From Channallabes apus (taxonomy: Eukaryota; Chordata; Actinopteri; Siluriformes; Clariidae): a stretch of DNA of 64,000 bases. Within the stretch, counting starts at the first letter, position 1; the number at the start of each line of letters is the position of its first letter. Under the pieces are notes generated by a model, which was given only the letters and a program-made list of their open reading frames with translations, was not told where the DNA came from and made no database searches. Of the stretch, positions 23,751-36,003 are shown piece by piece. The position numbers were made by a program, and so were the translations under genes. Location: the NCBI GenBank assembly GCA_030522415.1, contig CM060124.1, positions 29,608,954 through 29,672,953 on the forward strand. The letters run 5' to 3'.

Positions 23751-25250
23751 GATAAGAAAATGAAGGTCAGATTTGGTTTTATAAAGCAATTTTATTTCTG
23801 CCACCTACTAATGTGTTCAATCATGCTTTAAAAGATTAACAGACAAAATTCAAGTATAATTGAATAACTGGATGGAAACCATTTGATCCAAATTTTTTCC
23901 TGGATATTTAGATGTCTTCTCGGGGTATACATGTGGAATCCATACACATCCATTAATCTGTAGACAAATGCATTACCCATGGTTGAAGTGTCCCTCATTT
24001 CTTCCATCCTTCTTTCTCCTCGGAGAACCCTAACACTCGCCCTCCCTCTCCACTCTCTTCCACAGCCAAAGCCTGTTAGATCCTTCAGCATATTCTTTGA
24101 GAGCTGGGCATGCCAGAGGTCATCCTACGCCAAGACTTCAAACACCGAAATGCTAGGTGAAGTAAGATGAACCAGACGGAAGGAAGCAGAAGAACACGCC
24201 ACTGCTCTGATCTTTGGAGTACAGCTCTTTCTTTGAAGTTTCCTGAAGCACATATTGCATGGGGGATGGATGGTGGTTTTGTTTTATTAGAAAAAAATAT
24301 ATATACACATATCTAATATTGTCCATGTTGTCATGGAATAATCGTCAGGTTAATAAGATTGTTTGCTTTAATAGATTAAACATCAGGCAGGTTCTACTGA
24401 CCAACCAACATAGTTCTTTGGTTTGTCCCTCAAGAGGAACCCATAAACAGATGGCAGTGTTTCCAAACAGAACTCATTTAGAAATTGAACTCTTAAGGAA
24501 CTCTTTTTAAAAGCATGTATCTTCAGTCTTGGACTGTGTATTTTAAAGTTTTTGTGTGTTTTTATGAGTATTCCAGAAAAGCTCAAGCTTTGTTCTCGGC
24601 CAACCTCTTCCACCCTTTCTCTGACTTCAGATGCCTTTTCATCTTGCGTTATGAATAAAAGGAAGTTGTGCTCTCTGGTGACCCCTTGGAGGAAGAGCCA
24701 AGACCGCACAGATGACCCCGTGACATGGTAAAAGAAGATGGCAGAATGAACTGAACTACTTGTGTCAACTTTGCACATTTATCAACAGCTAACACACCGA
24801 CTCTTTGCCTCCAGGCATCAGTGTGGATGGATCGTTCATCTCTCTCTCTCTATCACTCTCTTTTCTTTTCAAGCAAATATCAGTGGGCAGAACAGGATTC
24901 ATTTCCTTATTGACAAGACTTATTTCCATGGCAAATTGATTTTCTATGGTGTGGATTAGTTGGTACCTATACTTATTAAGTGCAACTTGAATGCTTGGGG
25001 AATTTTACTCATATTAACCTGAGGCAAATGTAAAAATGCATGGAAATTTCATTTTATCATGTCTCCCCAGAATCAGATTGCTGATAAATATATATCAAGT
25101 ATGTGAAAGTTTGCTAGGCTGGAAGACTTTATTCCACCTTACCAAGTTTTCAAGTTTCCATATGTAAACCTGGAATAACATTACTTAGTTTATAATACGG
25201 AAAACCCAACCTTTGTAGCTAAATATAATATAGTTATGTAGCTAAAACAG
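23751..25250. other. Non-coding stretch, no gene seen
   Basis: Mostly unique sequence. Several open frames of 63-131 codons (for example 24,383-24,778 on the - strand) lack any recognisable motif, splice context or neighbouring exon, and are likely chance. Confidence 0.4.
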
Positions 25251-25960
25251 ACTCTGCAGTGGCAAGAAAAAGTATGTTAAACTTTTTGAATTTCATGGTT
25301 TTTCTGCATAAATTTGTCATAAAATGTGATCTGATTTTCATCTAAAACAAACAAATCTGATCTTTCATGTCTTTATTGAGAATAACCATAAAAACTAATG
25401 AAAGAAGTATGCGAATCCTTGAGTTAATGGCCTGAACAACATATACGGTGAGAAAATCACTAGTCACTAGTTTTGTAAAAAAAAGTTTAAACATTTTTTA
25501 AATAGTTTTATTGTTATTGTTTTAATAAAATTTTTATACAAGTTTTATAATTTAAAAGTTTTTACGAATTCACAAAACGTTGGGTGACGTTCATTTGTCA
25601 ACATTTGTCATGAATTAAATGAAACAGCGTTGCAACATTACAACGCTAACAGATGTGTGACCTGACATACACACGCTGTGTGTGGGAAGCTGTTGGGTCC
25701 GTCCCAATCTCTGATCGTAATTCTAAACCTTGTTCGAAACTTAAGGGTCCATGGATGTGGTCTGATGTTGTGCGAAGGGGCGTTAATTAGCATAAATGCT
25801 CCAAATAAAGGGTGAAAATTTCTAAGCTAGTTCACTAGTTGATGTTAGCACTTTAGCGTACCTTAAATTAATTGCTGACATGTGCAAAAGTAATTTGCTA
25901 AATATTTATGTACAGACTCGAGCCATTTCGATCATTACATACTGTAAGCAGTACTTTTAC
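25251..25960. repeat. Probable decayed DNA transposon end and AT-rich DNA
   Basis: GCAGTGGCAAGAAAAAGTATG at 25,256-25,276 has the look of a Tc1-like terminal repeat, and AT-rich sequence follows. The second end was not located with certainty. Confidence 0.35.
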
Positions 25961-26350
25961 TCACGTCTGTGTCTTTTTCTGCTCCTTCCACCTGCAGTGA
26001 CATCTCTCCTCATTAAATTTCACCTCCATCTTGCTGCAGTCTTTCTTATTAAAGTAATTACCTGGACCTTGTTTGGTTTAGGAATAAATGTGCCAGCTAA
26101 TTGCTCAAATCAACGTTAGGTGTTCTCAGGATCACTCAGCTCATTAGCGACTCAGTCTGCCGTCGCCATGGTTTCCACACAAAGGACCGGACTTCCTCTG
26201 CTAAGCGGCGGCGAGCGAACTTTAATTAAGCTGTTTTAAAGCGAACGTGTCTCATCGAGGTGAGAGGAAACTCAATCGGCTCTAAAACACTGGGTAATTT
26301 GGTCCATTATATCAGTATGACAGCTAGCGCCGCCGCGCTACGACTTCCTC
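25961..26350. other. Candidate conserved non-coding element
   Basis: Unique, repeat-free segment with clustered homeodomain-type cores: TAATTACC near 26,055, GCTAATTGC near 26,096 and TTAATTAAG near 26,222. It lies 8 kb upstream of the pard3b start and could be a distal enhancer. This is inference from motif density; no alignment was possible. Confidence 0.3.
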
Positions 26351-27292
26351 TCACTTAAAATAAAATAAAGATAATGACCCTCAGACACACCAGGAAGCTG
26401 CTAGTTTTTTTACTTTTTGTTTATTTAGCTATGAATGGATTAGCGAGCATGTTTGACACCCTGTTTTGCTAGGATTAGCTAATCCACATTTGGATGTTAG
26501 CATGGAGTTCAGGAAATCCTTTGAAGTTGTGGAGAATGTTGTAATCCAGGCTCAAAAACATTAGAAGGAGCTTGTCTGGTTGCATAAGATATCCTAAATT
26601 TTAATAAATAACTTACAGCCGAAGAGGCTTGGTGCTATTTTCACTTGAAAGTTTCCGTTTCTCGTGTCAAGCAGATGTCCTTATCCAAACTCAGCTCCCC
26701 TTCCAGCAGTGTTTTTTTTCTTCTTTTATTTTCTTCTTTTTTGGAAGGGGAGAAATCTGGAATCACTTTAGAGTTAATATGAATTCTTGGACATTCTCGG
26801 ATGTTATTCGCTATTGTTAGCATGTGGCTACCGCCATTAAATCGAGGGTTTAAATGGGAGGCTTTAACCTCCACTTCCTTTCAAGGTTAACCGGTCAGTG
26901 CTCTGTCCTTTGATAGGGTCGGGTCAGACACTGGCCATGCGTAAACCATTTGAGAGATTAGAAGGGAAGGGAAACGGAATAATGAGACTAGGTACTGTTT
27001 CGTCTTCCTATTTTTGTGTCAAAATAAATTGACACATAAGCAGTGAAATACTTAAATAAAGGCAGTTTAATTTTTTTCTCATGAGTTTTCCATCAGTAAA
27101 TTGTATTCTCTTTATTGGGACAGGTTTTACACCAGATGCACGTCCTGCTAAATCCACCCATTTCCCCAGGCTTGGGACTGGTACATCTCCAGTGGCTGGG
27201 TATTTTATATTCGTAAAGTTTTGGTGCTGCCAAAGAAGCTACATCTGAAGTTTCTGCAACATGGAATTGACCGATCTTGCTTTTAAAAAAAT
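26351..27292. other. Non-coding stretch, no gene seen
   Basis: Ordinary AT-rich sequence with a T-rich run at about 26,708-26,740. Short open frames carry no motif. Confidence 0.4.
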
Positions 27293-28000
27293 TCCAAGTT
27301 GCTAACTTTAGCCGTTCTGGAGAGATGATTTTATATGTGGCCATTTTTTGGCGTTATACTGTCTCGTAGTGTCCGTAACCATGTCAAATTCATGTTGCAA
27401 TATCTTCACTGTTCTGCATTTTAGCATAATACACTTTTCATGTTTATGTCTTTTCATATTAAGTCTAAATCGGCCAAGTTTCATCTGATTGACAGTTAAG
27501 ATCGTTGAAAGATTTGAATTCAAAAAAGTTACAGACACTACTTAAAATTTGCATTTAAATATATAAAACATTTCACGTTGCTAACTTCAGTTGCTTAGAG
27601 AGATGATTTTACATGTGCCCCCCCCAAAATTTTTTTATATTTTTAAGCATTACACTGTTTTACCTAAAACAATAATCATTTAAAATGCTAATTATTAACT
27701 TTTTTTTACGAGTATTCATACTAAAACTAGTGTAAGCTTCTAGAAGTATATCTGAACATTATTGCTTAAATAGTTTTTTTTGGTAAAAGCTTAAAAAGGG
27801 AAAGATCTGTAGTGTCTGTAACCATGTCAAATTCATGTTGTAATATGTTAGAAATTTATCATTTTATAATAATACACTCTTTCAGGTTTATGTCTTTTCA
27901 TGTAAAATCTAAATTGGCCAAGTTTCATCTGAACGAGAGTTAAACTCATTGAAAGATTTGACTTCAAAAAAAGTTACGGAATCTACAGAAAAGGCCATGG
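27293..28000 (+). repeat. Diverged tandem duplication
   Basis: Two related blocks lie head to tail. Each starts with GTTGCTAACTT and AGAGATGATTTTA (27,298 and 27,577) and later carries ACCATGTCAAATTCATGTTG (27,379 and 27,821) and AAGTTTCATCTGA (27,477 and 27,920). The second block has an extra insertion of roughly 150 bp. No coding potential. Confidence 0.75.
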
Positions 28001-28794
28001 AACTGTATATATTTTTATCTAATTAATCAGTTTTCCCTCCTTGGACCACTTTTAAAAATTTCGGAAAAAACTTCACAAAAGATCTCACAAATTCTAGAAA
28101 ATGTTGGTTGCCATAGAAACGGAACAGAACACACAGTGCATCACTGTTTCGGGAGTCAAAGAGGGTCTTACTCAATATTATGCAGTCATGTTATGGCTGA
28201 TCGTTGTACATCACATGATAATTTACAGCCCTATCAGGTTCCATCCTCAGGTTTAATGCTTTTCTATGCAATTTTGCTGCAGTTTCATTTTAAATAGCAG
28301 TTCATTTGCATTCGGTTTCAATTTCTCTTTTCTCTTCAATTTCATTTCTGTTCTCATTAGCTAAGTCCATATGCGTGTTTGGAGAAAACATTACGTCAGG
28401 TTTATTCACCACTTGTAATGATTAAAATAGGCTGTAAAAGACTGCTAGTAGATGAATATTAAGGTGAATGGATTAGCATTAGAGCAGTAGATGTAGAGAA
28501 CACAGGAGCATTAGAGAGATTCTGACTCGGAAGCTAAGAGGGAGTAATCAAGTCTGGGTTTCCCAAATGATAAAAAAAAAAAAAAAAAAAGGAGAAAGGA
28601 CGGCTTCCAAAAATAAAGATTACCAGATGACCCAGATGGCGTCTGTTCCCCCGGTGTTGACGGAACGTATCTCAGTCGAGCACCGTCTGCTGCGACAGAG
28701 TGCAATAAGAAACATGGCTTTATTATTACTGGCTGCCATGAAAGTCATGACAAGAGGTGGCTGAATACATACCACACATACCACAGTACAGATG

Positions 28795-28850
<56 letters not shown>

Positions 28851-29060
28851 AAAGAGAATTCTTGTGGTTGGTTGAGTTATTATGCTCGATGACTCATTTG
28901 GTGAATCGTTCTGTTAAATGAATTAGGTGGGGTTTGAACCGGTTTCATAGCATGATCCACTTCATTTCATCTCATTATGGCCTTTAAGTAACTTAATACC
29001 GCTATAGAGTCATGGGATAAAAAGTGAAAGTGACCAACAATGTATGAATATGGTATGATA
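28001..29060. other. Non-coding stretch with CA microsatellite
   Basis: Unique sequence with an A-run at about 28,571-28,590 and a long (CA)n at 28,797-28,848. No exon recognised. Confidence 0.5.
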
Positions 29061-29310
29061 GACGGTTTGGTGTTTGCAGCATTTCCCTTCAAAAGCTCTT
29101 ACCAACACAAAAGGCTTTGACTGTGAAAATTAATTGCACTTTTGTTGATTGATTCCTTGCAAAAAAAACAGCAGTAAATAGAAACCGAGTCAATTTCCTG
29201 CAAATGCTCGCATTTTGCAAGAGTATCGCTTCTTCTTCTTTTGACTTTTATGAGCGGCTGGTGCATTAGAAAAAGATCATCGCATAGTTCGAGACGTGAC
29301 ATTTAAACAA
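29061..29310 (+). repeat. Dispersed repeat sharing a GCAAGAG-ATCGCTTCT core
   Basis: GCAAGAGTATCGCTTCTTCT at 29,217-29,236 is matched by GCAAGAGCATCGCTTCTCCG at 37,687-37,706, both followed by GTCTTTTGA-like sequence. The - strand translations therefore share KRRRSD-LA-C by repeat descent, not because of a gene. Confidence 0.45.
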
Positions 29311-30836
29311 CCAGCACACAGAATTTCAAAGCTACTTTTTTCTTTTCTTTTTAGTAGATACTTTTTGTAGTAGATCTAAAACCTGGGATTTAAGATTGAA
29401 ACCTACTAGAGACAAATCAGACAATAAACAACCGCAAATCGAATTGAACAGGCTGTCTAAGAATCACAGCTCTAGTAACTATACGAACACCCGATCCAAT
29501 CCATGTTGTATGTTTTTTCAGTGAGCAAGGTTTCGGAAAGATGATTATTCGATTACTAAACATGATAAAGAACATGCTTATATTTTCTTTAGAAAGAGCA
29601 GAAAACCATTTTATTGTCATTTTGGACACAAATATGAAAAATCCAAAAATATCTATCAAACAAAGTTATTTCCTGCTAATCAGTTTAGTCACCAATCATA
29701 CCAACCAGGTGGGTGATAAGGCTCACACCTGCTTCCATTAAGATACATAAAACCAGCTAACACATTCAGAGTAAAGCGCTATCCACCCTCTTCTACATTC
29801 ATGATCCTACAGATCATCCAGTGTCGTTGTAATTGGCAGGACAATGTGGCAACAGATGGCTACGGTGTTGGTACTCATGATCTCACGTGTCATGTTCAAT
29901 AGTACACTCTAACAAGCACGCCGCAGGCTTCCAACCTTCCATCCGCCAACCTTCTAGTGCTTCCACTTCTGCTCACAACAGCTGTAAATGTTCGAATTAA
30001 TTAAATCAGGAGTGCGTTATCATATAGGAAGTGTGAATGAAGAAGTTGCATGCTGAACACACACACTTTGTGATCATTCTGTCATATCTGTCTGTGATAA
30101 GAGCCTCTAAATTACACACTTCCTCTTCCAAACAGGAAGATCCGATGAGATATGGTTGTGTTTGAATGCCATCAGGTATTATTCCAGCATTTGTTTTTTA
30201 CACCTTTGAAATTGACCTATGTACAAATGATTTCCTCTTTTTAACCAGGGTCCAAGCCAAAGTAATGCATTTAGTCAAATAAAGTAATGCATTTAGTCAC
30301 TGTACACAATTAATAATAATAATAATAATAATAATAATGATTATTATTATTATTTGGAAAATATATATAAACAAAAGTTTATTGGTGCGTATTTGTTCCA
30401 TTTTAGGTGTGTATATGTGTGTGCGTGTGTGTGGAACTGATCGTCAATGCCACACTTCTCCTGTCGCGAGGGGCTTATTTCCCAGTAGGCGAGAGATAAA
30501 ACAATCCTCTCACACACCTGCTGATGCGACGTGGCCCGGGTTCGACCTTTCTGGTTAAATGGTGAAATGAGGCTCATCATTCACCCGCGATCCATGTGGC
30601 CATAATGGATGAAAAAAAAGAAGGAGAAGGATTAAAACAGAGTCAATTATATTCTGTGGTTGCCAGGTTGTGGACGAAAAAATATTTCACTGCTTCCAAA
30701 TTAGTTAATGTACTAAAACAATGAAATGTAATTTAAATAAAGTGTTATACTGAGAATGCTTTTTTAATCAAAGAATGTACATTTTAAAATATGTTTTAAT
30801 ATAATCAATGAATTTACTCAGAGTAGTAAAGGATTA
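29311..30836. other. Non-coding stretch, no gene seen
   Basis: Includes an (AAT)n tract with an inverted ATT partner at about 30,310-30,353. Remaining open frames are short and featureless. Confidence 0.45.
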
Positions 30837-31125
30837 ATGGCGGCACAGTGGCTCAGTGGTTAGCACTGTCGCCTAGAACCTCCACGTCCGTGTGCATGTT
30901 TGCTCTCCCTGTGCTTGGTGGGTTTCCTCTGGGTTCTCTTTTTTCCTCTTACAATTCAAAGACATGCAGATTGGGATAATCAGTGTTCAAAATTGCCCGT
31001 AGTGTTGAGTGTAAATGTTGACCGGAGATCCTACCACGGTCATACACATGGAAATAAATATAATGACAATCACCTCTATGGTTCCTAGTTGGACTACAGA
31101 GGTTCCTAATTGGATGAATGGATGG
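30837..31125 (+). repeat. tRNA-like dispersed repeat, copy C
   Basis: GGCGGCACAGTGGCTCAGTG, GTTTCCTCTGGGTTCTC and CAAAGACATGCAGATTGGG, as in copies A and B at 21.5-22.1 kb. The B-box region is lost in this copy. Confidence 0.65.
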
Positions 31126-32048
31126 AGTATAGGATTAGAGTTAATTAAATCCTTTCACACAGTCAAATTTCTATATGTTTCACAATATATATGGTATTAA
31201 AAACTGCATCTTACTGTTGCTATAAAAATGGTAACATATTTGATAAAGGTCTCATGATTAATCATAATTACAATCAGAGCTATTGTTATAGAAAATAAAT
31301 CAACAGCTTTTAATCAATCAGGTGGCAGAATTCAAATGCACTGTCGATGTAAGAATGGATATATAGATTTAGTTTATATACTTATACTATAAAAAAAACT
31401 TTAATTAAAAGGATGTTTTTCAAAGCATAACTTGGACAAATTGTATTCACTGATAAAATGCGATGACATAAAAATATTCATCAAATAAAACAAAAGGATC
31501 CAGTCATTTGCACCATGTCATAGCTTTTCATCACACGAGGGAAATCATAACGGATGCTGTTTAACGGTTATAGTTAGATACTTATTCCAGCTTCATTAAT
31601 TCTCTGCTATGCGAAGCGGTTTTCAAACTCTCGCACATCTGTCACGGGAGAGTTTTACATGTGTTCCATGCTCTGGCGTTCCTCACTGTGAGGCTCGCGA
31701 CATCGTAGTAAAAAAAACGCAGCATGTGCCAAGTTCCGACAATGTATACCGTTTATGTTCATTGTAGAGGTCGTTATTTCTTCGAGATGGTTATGCTAAT
31801 GCTTTACTGCTTTGTGGGATTGCATGTTGTGTAAAAATGCAAATGGGGAGGTTGGATAAAGATAAAGCTAGCGCTGTCTCTCCTTACAGTCCAAAATCTG
31901 CTTTTATATCCAAGCTAAATGGATTCGGCCGATATTTTAATCAGTTTATCACTTCAGTCTTTTCTTTAAATTGTGCATTTTGTTGCTTAGTAAAAAAAAA
32001 AAAGTATTTAGTATAAAAACAAAAAGAATAAAATAAAATATATATATA
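31126..32048. other. AT-rich non-coding stretch
   Basis: No gene or clear repeat beyond short A/T runs. It ends in the TA target site of the next element. Confidence 0.45.
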
Positions 32049-32602
32049 CACTATCGTTCAAAAGTTTTGGAACACTTTCTAACTCCATGATGGTTCCTGA
32101 TGTTTATTTCTTTCTACATTGTAAAGTTTTGCTGAAGGCGTCCAAAAACTGCATGAATCTCCTTTGAACAGTTGATATTGAGATGTTTCTGCTACTTCTG
32201 CTCTGTAAAGACTTCATAACGCCTCTAATCTGAGCTGCTGTTAATTGGTCATTTTTCAGGCTGATAACTCTAAATGAACTTCTGGTCTGCAGCAGAGGGA
32301 GGTTTTGGTCTCGTCCTCCTGGGACGGCCTTCATGAGACACAGTTTCATTATGGTGCTGGACGGATTTTGCAAATGCACTCGACACAATACTGTTCTTGC
32401 AGGAACTATTACAGAAAGGCCGACCTCTGTGTCTTAAAATAACAACTAACTGGTGTTTTTCTTGTTGTTACGTAATTACCTAATTCCATATGTGTTATTG
32501 TATAGTTTTGAAATCCACAGTATTGTTGTAGAATGTAGAAAATAAATCACTAAACAAAAACAAAGAAATTTGCAAGTGTTCTAAAACTTTTGAATGGTAC
32601 TG
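32049..32602 (-). mobile_element. Non-autonomous Tc1-like element, 554 bp
   Basis: Flanked by TA on both sides (32,047-32,048 and 32,603-32,604). The ends are inverted: CACTATCGTTCAAAAGTTTT on the left and, reverse-complemented, CAGTACCATTCAAAAGTTTT on the right. The interior holds a remnant of the transposase N-terminal DNA-binding region on the - strand (32,104-32,388), including LTAAQIRG and STVQRRF. The catalytic domain is gone. The same family forms the nested copies at 35.3-36.0 kb. Confidence 0.85.
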
Positions 32603-32677
32603 TATACTGTATATATATAATTGCTTTATATAAATATTTTTGAAATATATTTTTTAGATATTAAAAAAAGTATTTAG

Positions 32678-32714
<37 letters not shown>

Positions 32715-33490
32715 CTTCTGTGGACGGGGATTATGAATGCTTAAACAGCCATGTGCTGAATGCACATCATTCTGATGATCCAAACCCAAGGCATAGACCA
32801 TCTGGATACTAGAGGTCACTCAAACACTGGACACATCTGTCCTGGCTGCATCCCTAAGCATGCAGCAGTGTGATTCCTCCCTCAGTGGAGCGTGTTTAGC
32901 TCTTGTTGAAGTTCCATTTTTGACCACTAGGTAGATAATCAATGTCTGGGACTTACTGTACGTAATGGTGCATTGACCATGCTGCCCCATAATTCCATAC
33001 TCCCTTTATAATGCATGCCACTTCACTGCCTTTGAAGGCTTTCCAATAGATTTTGTAGCGTAGCTGTGGAGATTTGTGTTCTTTTATATACAAGAACATT
33101 AGTGAGCTCAGGCACTGACGTTGCGATTTCAAGGAGGTTCAAGATCTAGTTCATCCAAAAGTTGTTTAGTGGGGTTGAAGCTCTATGCGGGACACTCAAT
33201 TCCTTCCACTTCATCTTTAACACACCATGTTGTCATAGATCAGCGCTGGACCAGTGAAAGTAAACGTTATTTATTTGCACCATACAAAAGACATCCTGTA
33301 CAGATGTGTGCTTCCATGTTTGTGGTAACAGCTTGGGGAAGACCCGCGTACTGTATCGGTCATGTGTTCATATACTTTTGGCCACGGAGTCTACTGTATA
33401 TGGTTGTTCTTTAGATGGATTGTAGGCCCGAGTTTTTACTGCCATTGTTTAAAATAATTCTGTAAACAAGATGGAAAATAAAAATAGATG
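32603..33490 (-). pseudogene. AT microsatellite and decayed Tc1-like element
   Basis: (AT)n at about 32,684-32,706. From about 33,090 to 33,410 the sequence resembles a much-mutated Tc1-type transposon end on the - strand (GAGCTCAGGCACTGACGTTG and TTTAGTGGGGTTGAAGCTCT, closing with CATATACTTTTGGCCACGG). No intact frame remains. The 97-codon + strand open frame is a by-product. Confidence 0.45.
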
Positions 33491-33780
33491 ATCTATAGGC
33501 TTGACCAGAGTGGGCATTGGCGGAAGGCCCGGGTGCGATTCCCACCCAATGCCCACGCCCCTGCCACTCGCTCCAGTGCCCGGGTAAAATGGGAGGGTTG
33601 TGTCAGGAAGGGCATCCGGCGTAAAAAGCCTGTGCTAAAGGTGTGTGTGAATCAGATGGTCTGCTGTGGCGACCCCTTAGCAGCTGAAACACTAACAACA
33701 GGAACTAGTTTGAGCTCAGCCTACATTATGTTTGTTCAGGACTTGATTTCTAATAAAAAATAAATAAAAACTTTTAAAAG
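33491..33780 (+). mobile_element. SINE-like repeat with RTE-type 3' tail
   Basis: A B-box-like GGGTGCGATTCCCACCC near the 5' end is followed by AGGGCATCCGGCGTAAAA and CTGTGGCGACCCCT. The last motif is shared with the 3' end of the RTE LINE in this window (49,178-49,191), which suggests the SINE was mobilised by RTE machinery. Confidence 0.6.
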
Positions 33781-34379
33781 CTTTTCAATTATTTGGATGT
33801 AGTTTACCTTTTTTTTCTTTAGTAATGACAGTTTATTCGACTGTTCTGTAATAATTGAATTTTTTTAAATTACATTTTTATTTAATAAACATTCAGTAAC
33901 ACTTGATGTGAGGAAATGTATATTTGATGCGAGTTGAATATATTATTTGTAAAAAAAAAAAAAGTAATAATTATTTTGTTACAAAAAAAATTTGTGTTTG
34001 TGATTTGGTTCTCACTTCATCTTAACGTTGGGATAATTCTTGGGAAAAACAACAACCAACCAATAAACAAACAAACAAAGTTATTACCTGTTGTGTGGCG
34101 TATTAGCCTAATAGCATATTAGCACCCAAAAACATGTTTCTATACGTTTTCATTATCCTGACTTAAACAATGCTGAATAAAACATGTGTAAATCTGGATT
34201 TTAATTGTATTTATATGTAAATAAATGTTCGTATGTTTGCATATAACTACATTTTAAAATGCAGAAGTACACCTTGCTTTTTTTTAAATGTATTTTTATT
34301 ATTTTTTAACTACGTTTATTGTCAGGATAATTAATTGAGCTAGTATGCTAATATGCCACACAACCGGCACTTCCTGTAT
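33781..34379. other. AT-rich non-coding stretch upstream of pard3b
   Basis: No gene or recognised repeat; A/T homopolymer runs only. Confidence 0.5.
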
Positions 34380-34762
34380 TTTCCTTCACTTCCGGTTTTA
34401 CGGCCAAGAGCGAGAGAGAGAGAGGTAGAGAGCGAGAGGGCGAGCGCGCGCGCTGGGGAACTTTAAACTTTGATTGCACTTGAGTTTTTTATTTATTTTT
34501 TTCCGGTTAATTGAACGCTATAGTGAATCATTGTTATTTACGATAAGAGAGAGAATAATCCGCGGGAAGAGAGGACTCCGGGGGACTGGACCGCACCTGA
34601 GTTTCCCCCATGACACCTGTCGCAGGTGTGTTTGTGTCCAGGCGCGAGCGCAAACTGACACCTGGTGCACGAGCTGCTGCGCGCGGCAGAGCGTTATTAT
34701 AACTTATTCATAACTTCGTTTTATTATTGTTATTATTATTTTTTTGTTCTATAACCGTGAGA
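34380..34762 (+). promoter_or_regulatory. pard3b: Putative promoter and 5' UTR of pard3b
   Basis: A shift from AT-rich DNA to GC- and CpG-rich sequence occurs about 380 bp before the start codon, with a GA tract (34,411-34,440) and a GCGAGCGCGCGCGC run near 34,440. No canonical TATA box is visible at a sensible distance, which suits a CpG-type promoter. The transcription start is not determinable here. The start-codon context has A at -3 (34,760). Confidence 0.5.
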
Positions 34763-34879
34763 ATGAAAGTGACGGTGAACTTCGGCAGTACCGGAGTGGT
34801 GGTTCCGTGTAAGGACGACTGGATTGTGCGGGATCTGATGGTCCAGGCGACGCAGCGCTACAGGAGAATCGTGGAGCAG
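34763..34879 (+). CDS. pard3b: pard3b exon 1, start of Par-3 family polarity protein
   Basis: Codes for the first 39 residues, starting MKVTVNFGSTGVVVPC and ending at a clean phase-0 donor (CAG|GTAAAG). Par-3 family proteins are scaffolds of the PAR-3/PAR-6/aPKC polarity complex at cell junctions; this N-terminal region is the PB1-like self-association domain. The VPCK sequence and the downstream exon fit PARD3B better than PARD3, as I recall those proteins. The open frame extends upstream only through a TTG codon, so the ATG at 34,763 is the likely start. Exon 2 lies 10,953 bp downstream in the same phase. The rest of the protein, including three PDZ domains, is outside the window. Confidence 0.92.
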
Positions 34880-35264
34880 GTAAAGTTCATCAAACACTCC
34901 AGATTCAACGCAACACGACGTGTTTAACTGCTGTCTCAACTGTGTGGGTGGGAGGGGCTTCATCGGGCTCGATCACGTGACTCAGAGACTATAACAGCAA
35001 CAAGAGTCCTCAGTGTTTTATCATCTAATTCTGTTAATAATTACAAACTGCGAGTTTTACAGTCTTATAATTTGCGTTATTAAATTTTTTTTTTAAAGTT
35101 ATACTTCTGGACTTCTACTCCTGCGAGCTTGTGTGTCTTTTTACATTTATATAAAATATAGGCAAAAAACTATCAATAAATAAACAAATAAAAACGCGTC
35201 CAGTAATGCTCAGGAGTAGGACTAAAACCTTCTCTCTTTCTATATGTACAGTATATACAGTATG

Positions 35265-36003
35265 TACATTTAACAACAATACTGGGTATTTCAAAACTAT
35301 GAGATAACACATACGGCATTAGGCTATTGAGTGACATCATCAAAAACACTCAGTTGTTATTCTAAGATGCAGGTCAGCCATTGATCTCACAAGAACAGTG
35401 TTGTGTCGAGTGCGTTTGTAAAACCCATCGTGCTCCATCATGATGAAATCAAGACCAGAACTACCTCTGCTGCAGAGGAGACGTTCATTTAGAGTCACCA
35501 GCCTCAGAAATCACCAACTAACCTCAACCAGCACCTCAGATTAGAGCCTTTATGAAGCTTCACAGAGCAGAAGGAGCAGATATACAATATACACTACCGT
35601 TCAAAAGTTTTAGAACACTTGCAAATTTCTTTGTTTTTGTTTAGTGATTTATTTTCTACATTCTACAACAATACTGCGGATTTCAAAACTATACAATAAC
35701 ACATATGGAATTAGGCAGAAGTAGCAGAAACATCTCAATATCAACTGTTCAAAGGAGATTCATGCAGTTTTTGGACGCCTTCAGCAAAACTTTACAATGT
35801 AGAAAGAAATAAACATCAGGAACCATCATGGAGTTAGAAAGTGACCTAAAACTTTTGAACGGTCGTGTACATCTCAATATCAACTGTTCAAAGGAGATTA
35901 TTGTGTATTCCAGCATTGTTTTACAGTGTAGAAAGAAATAAACATCAGGAACGACCATGGAGTTAGAATAAGGGGGTGTACAAACTTTTGAACGGTAGTG
36001 TGT
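35265..36003 (+). mobile_element. Old Tc1-derived element split by a younger copy
   Basis: The older copy runs from about 35,265 to 35,589 and continues at 35,870-36,003. Its parts line up in order with the reverse complement of the element at 32,049-32,602 (for example TTGTGTCGAGTGCGTTTG, CTCTGCTGCAGA and CATCTCAATATCAACTG). Transposase remnants are full of stops. Confidence 0.75.
35592..35867 (+). mobile_element. 276-bp Tc1-derived MITE nested in the older copy
   Basis: TA sites lie at 35,590-35,591 and 35,868-35,869. Inverted ends are CACTACCGTTCAAAAGTTTT and, on the other side, the reverse complement of CACGACCGTTCAAAAGTTTT. It retains only both ends of the family, the internal part being deleted, and it inserted into another member of the same family. 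Confidence 0.85.

Noticed and set aside
34727..34762. Upstream extension of pard3b exon 1
   Set aside because: The extension begins at a TTG codon and encodes hydrophobic residues not expected in Par-3 proteins; the ATG at 34,763 gives the canonical N-terminus.
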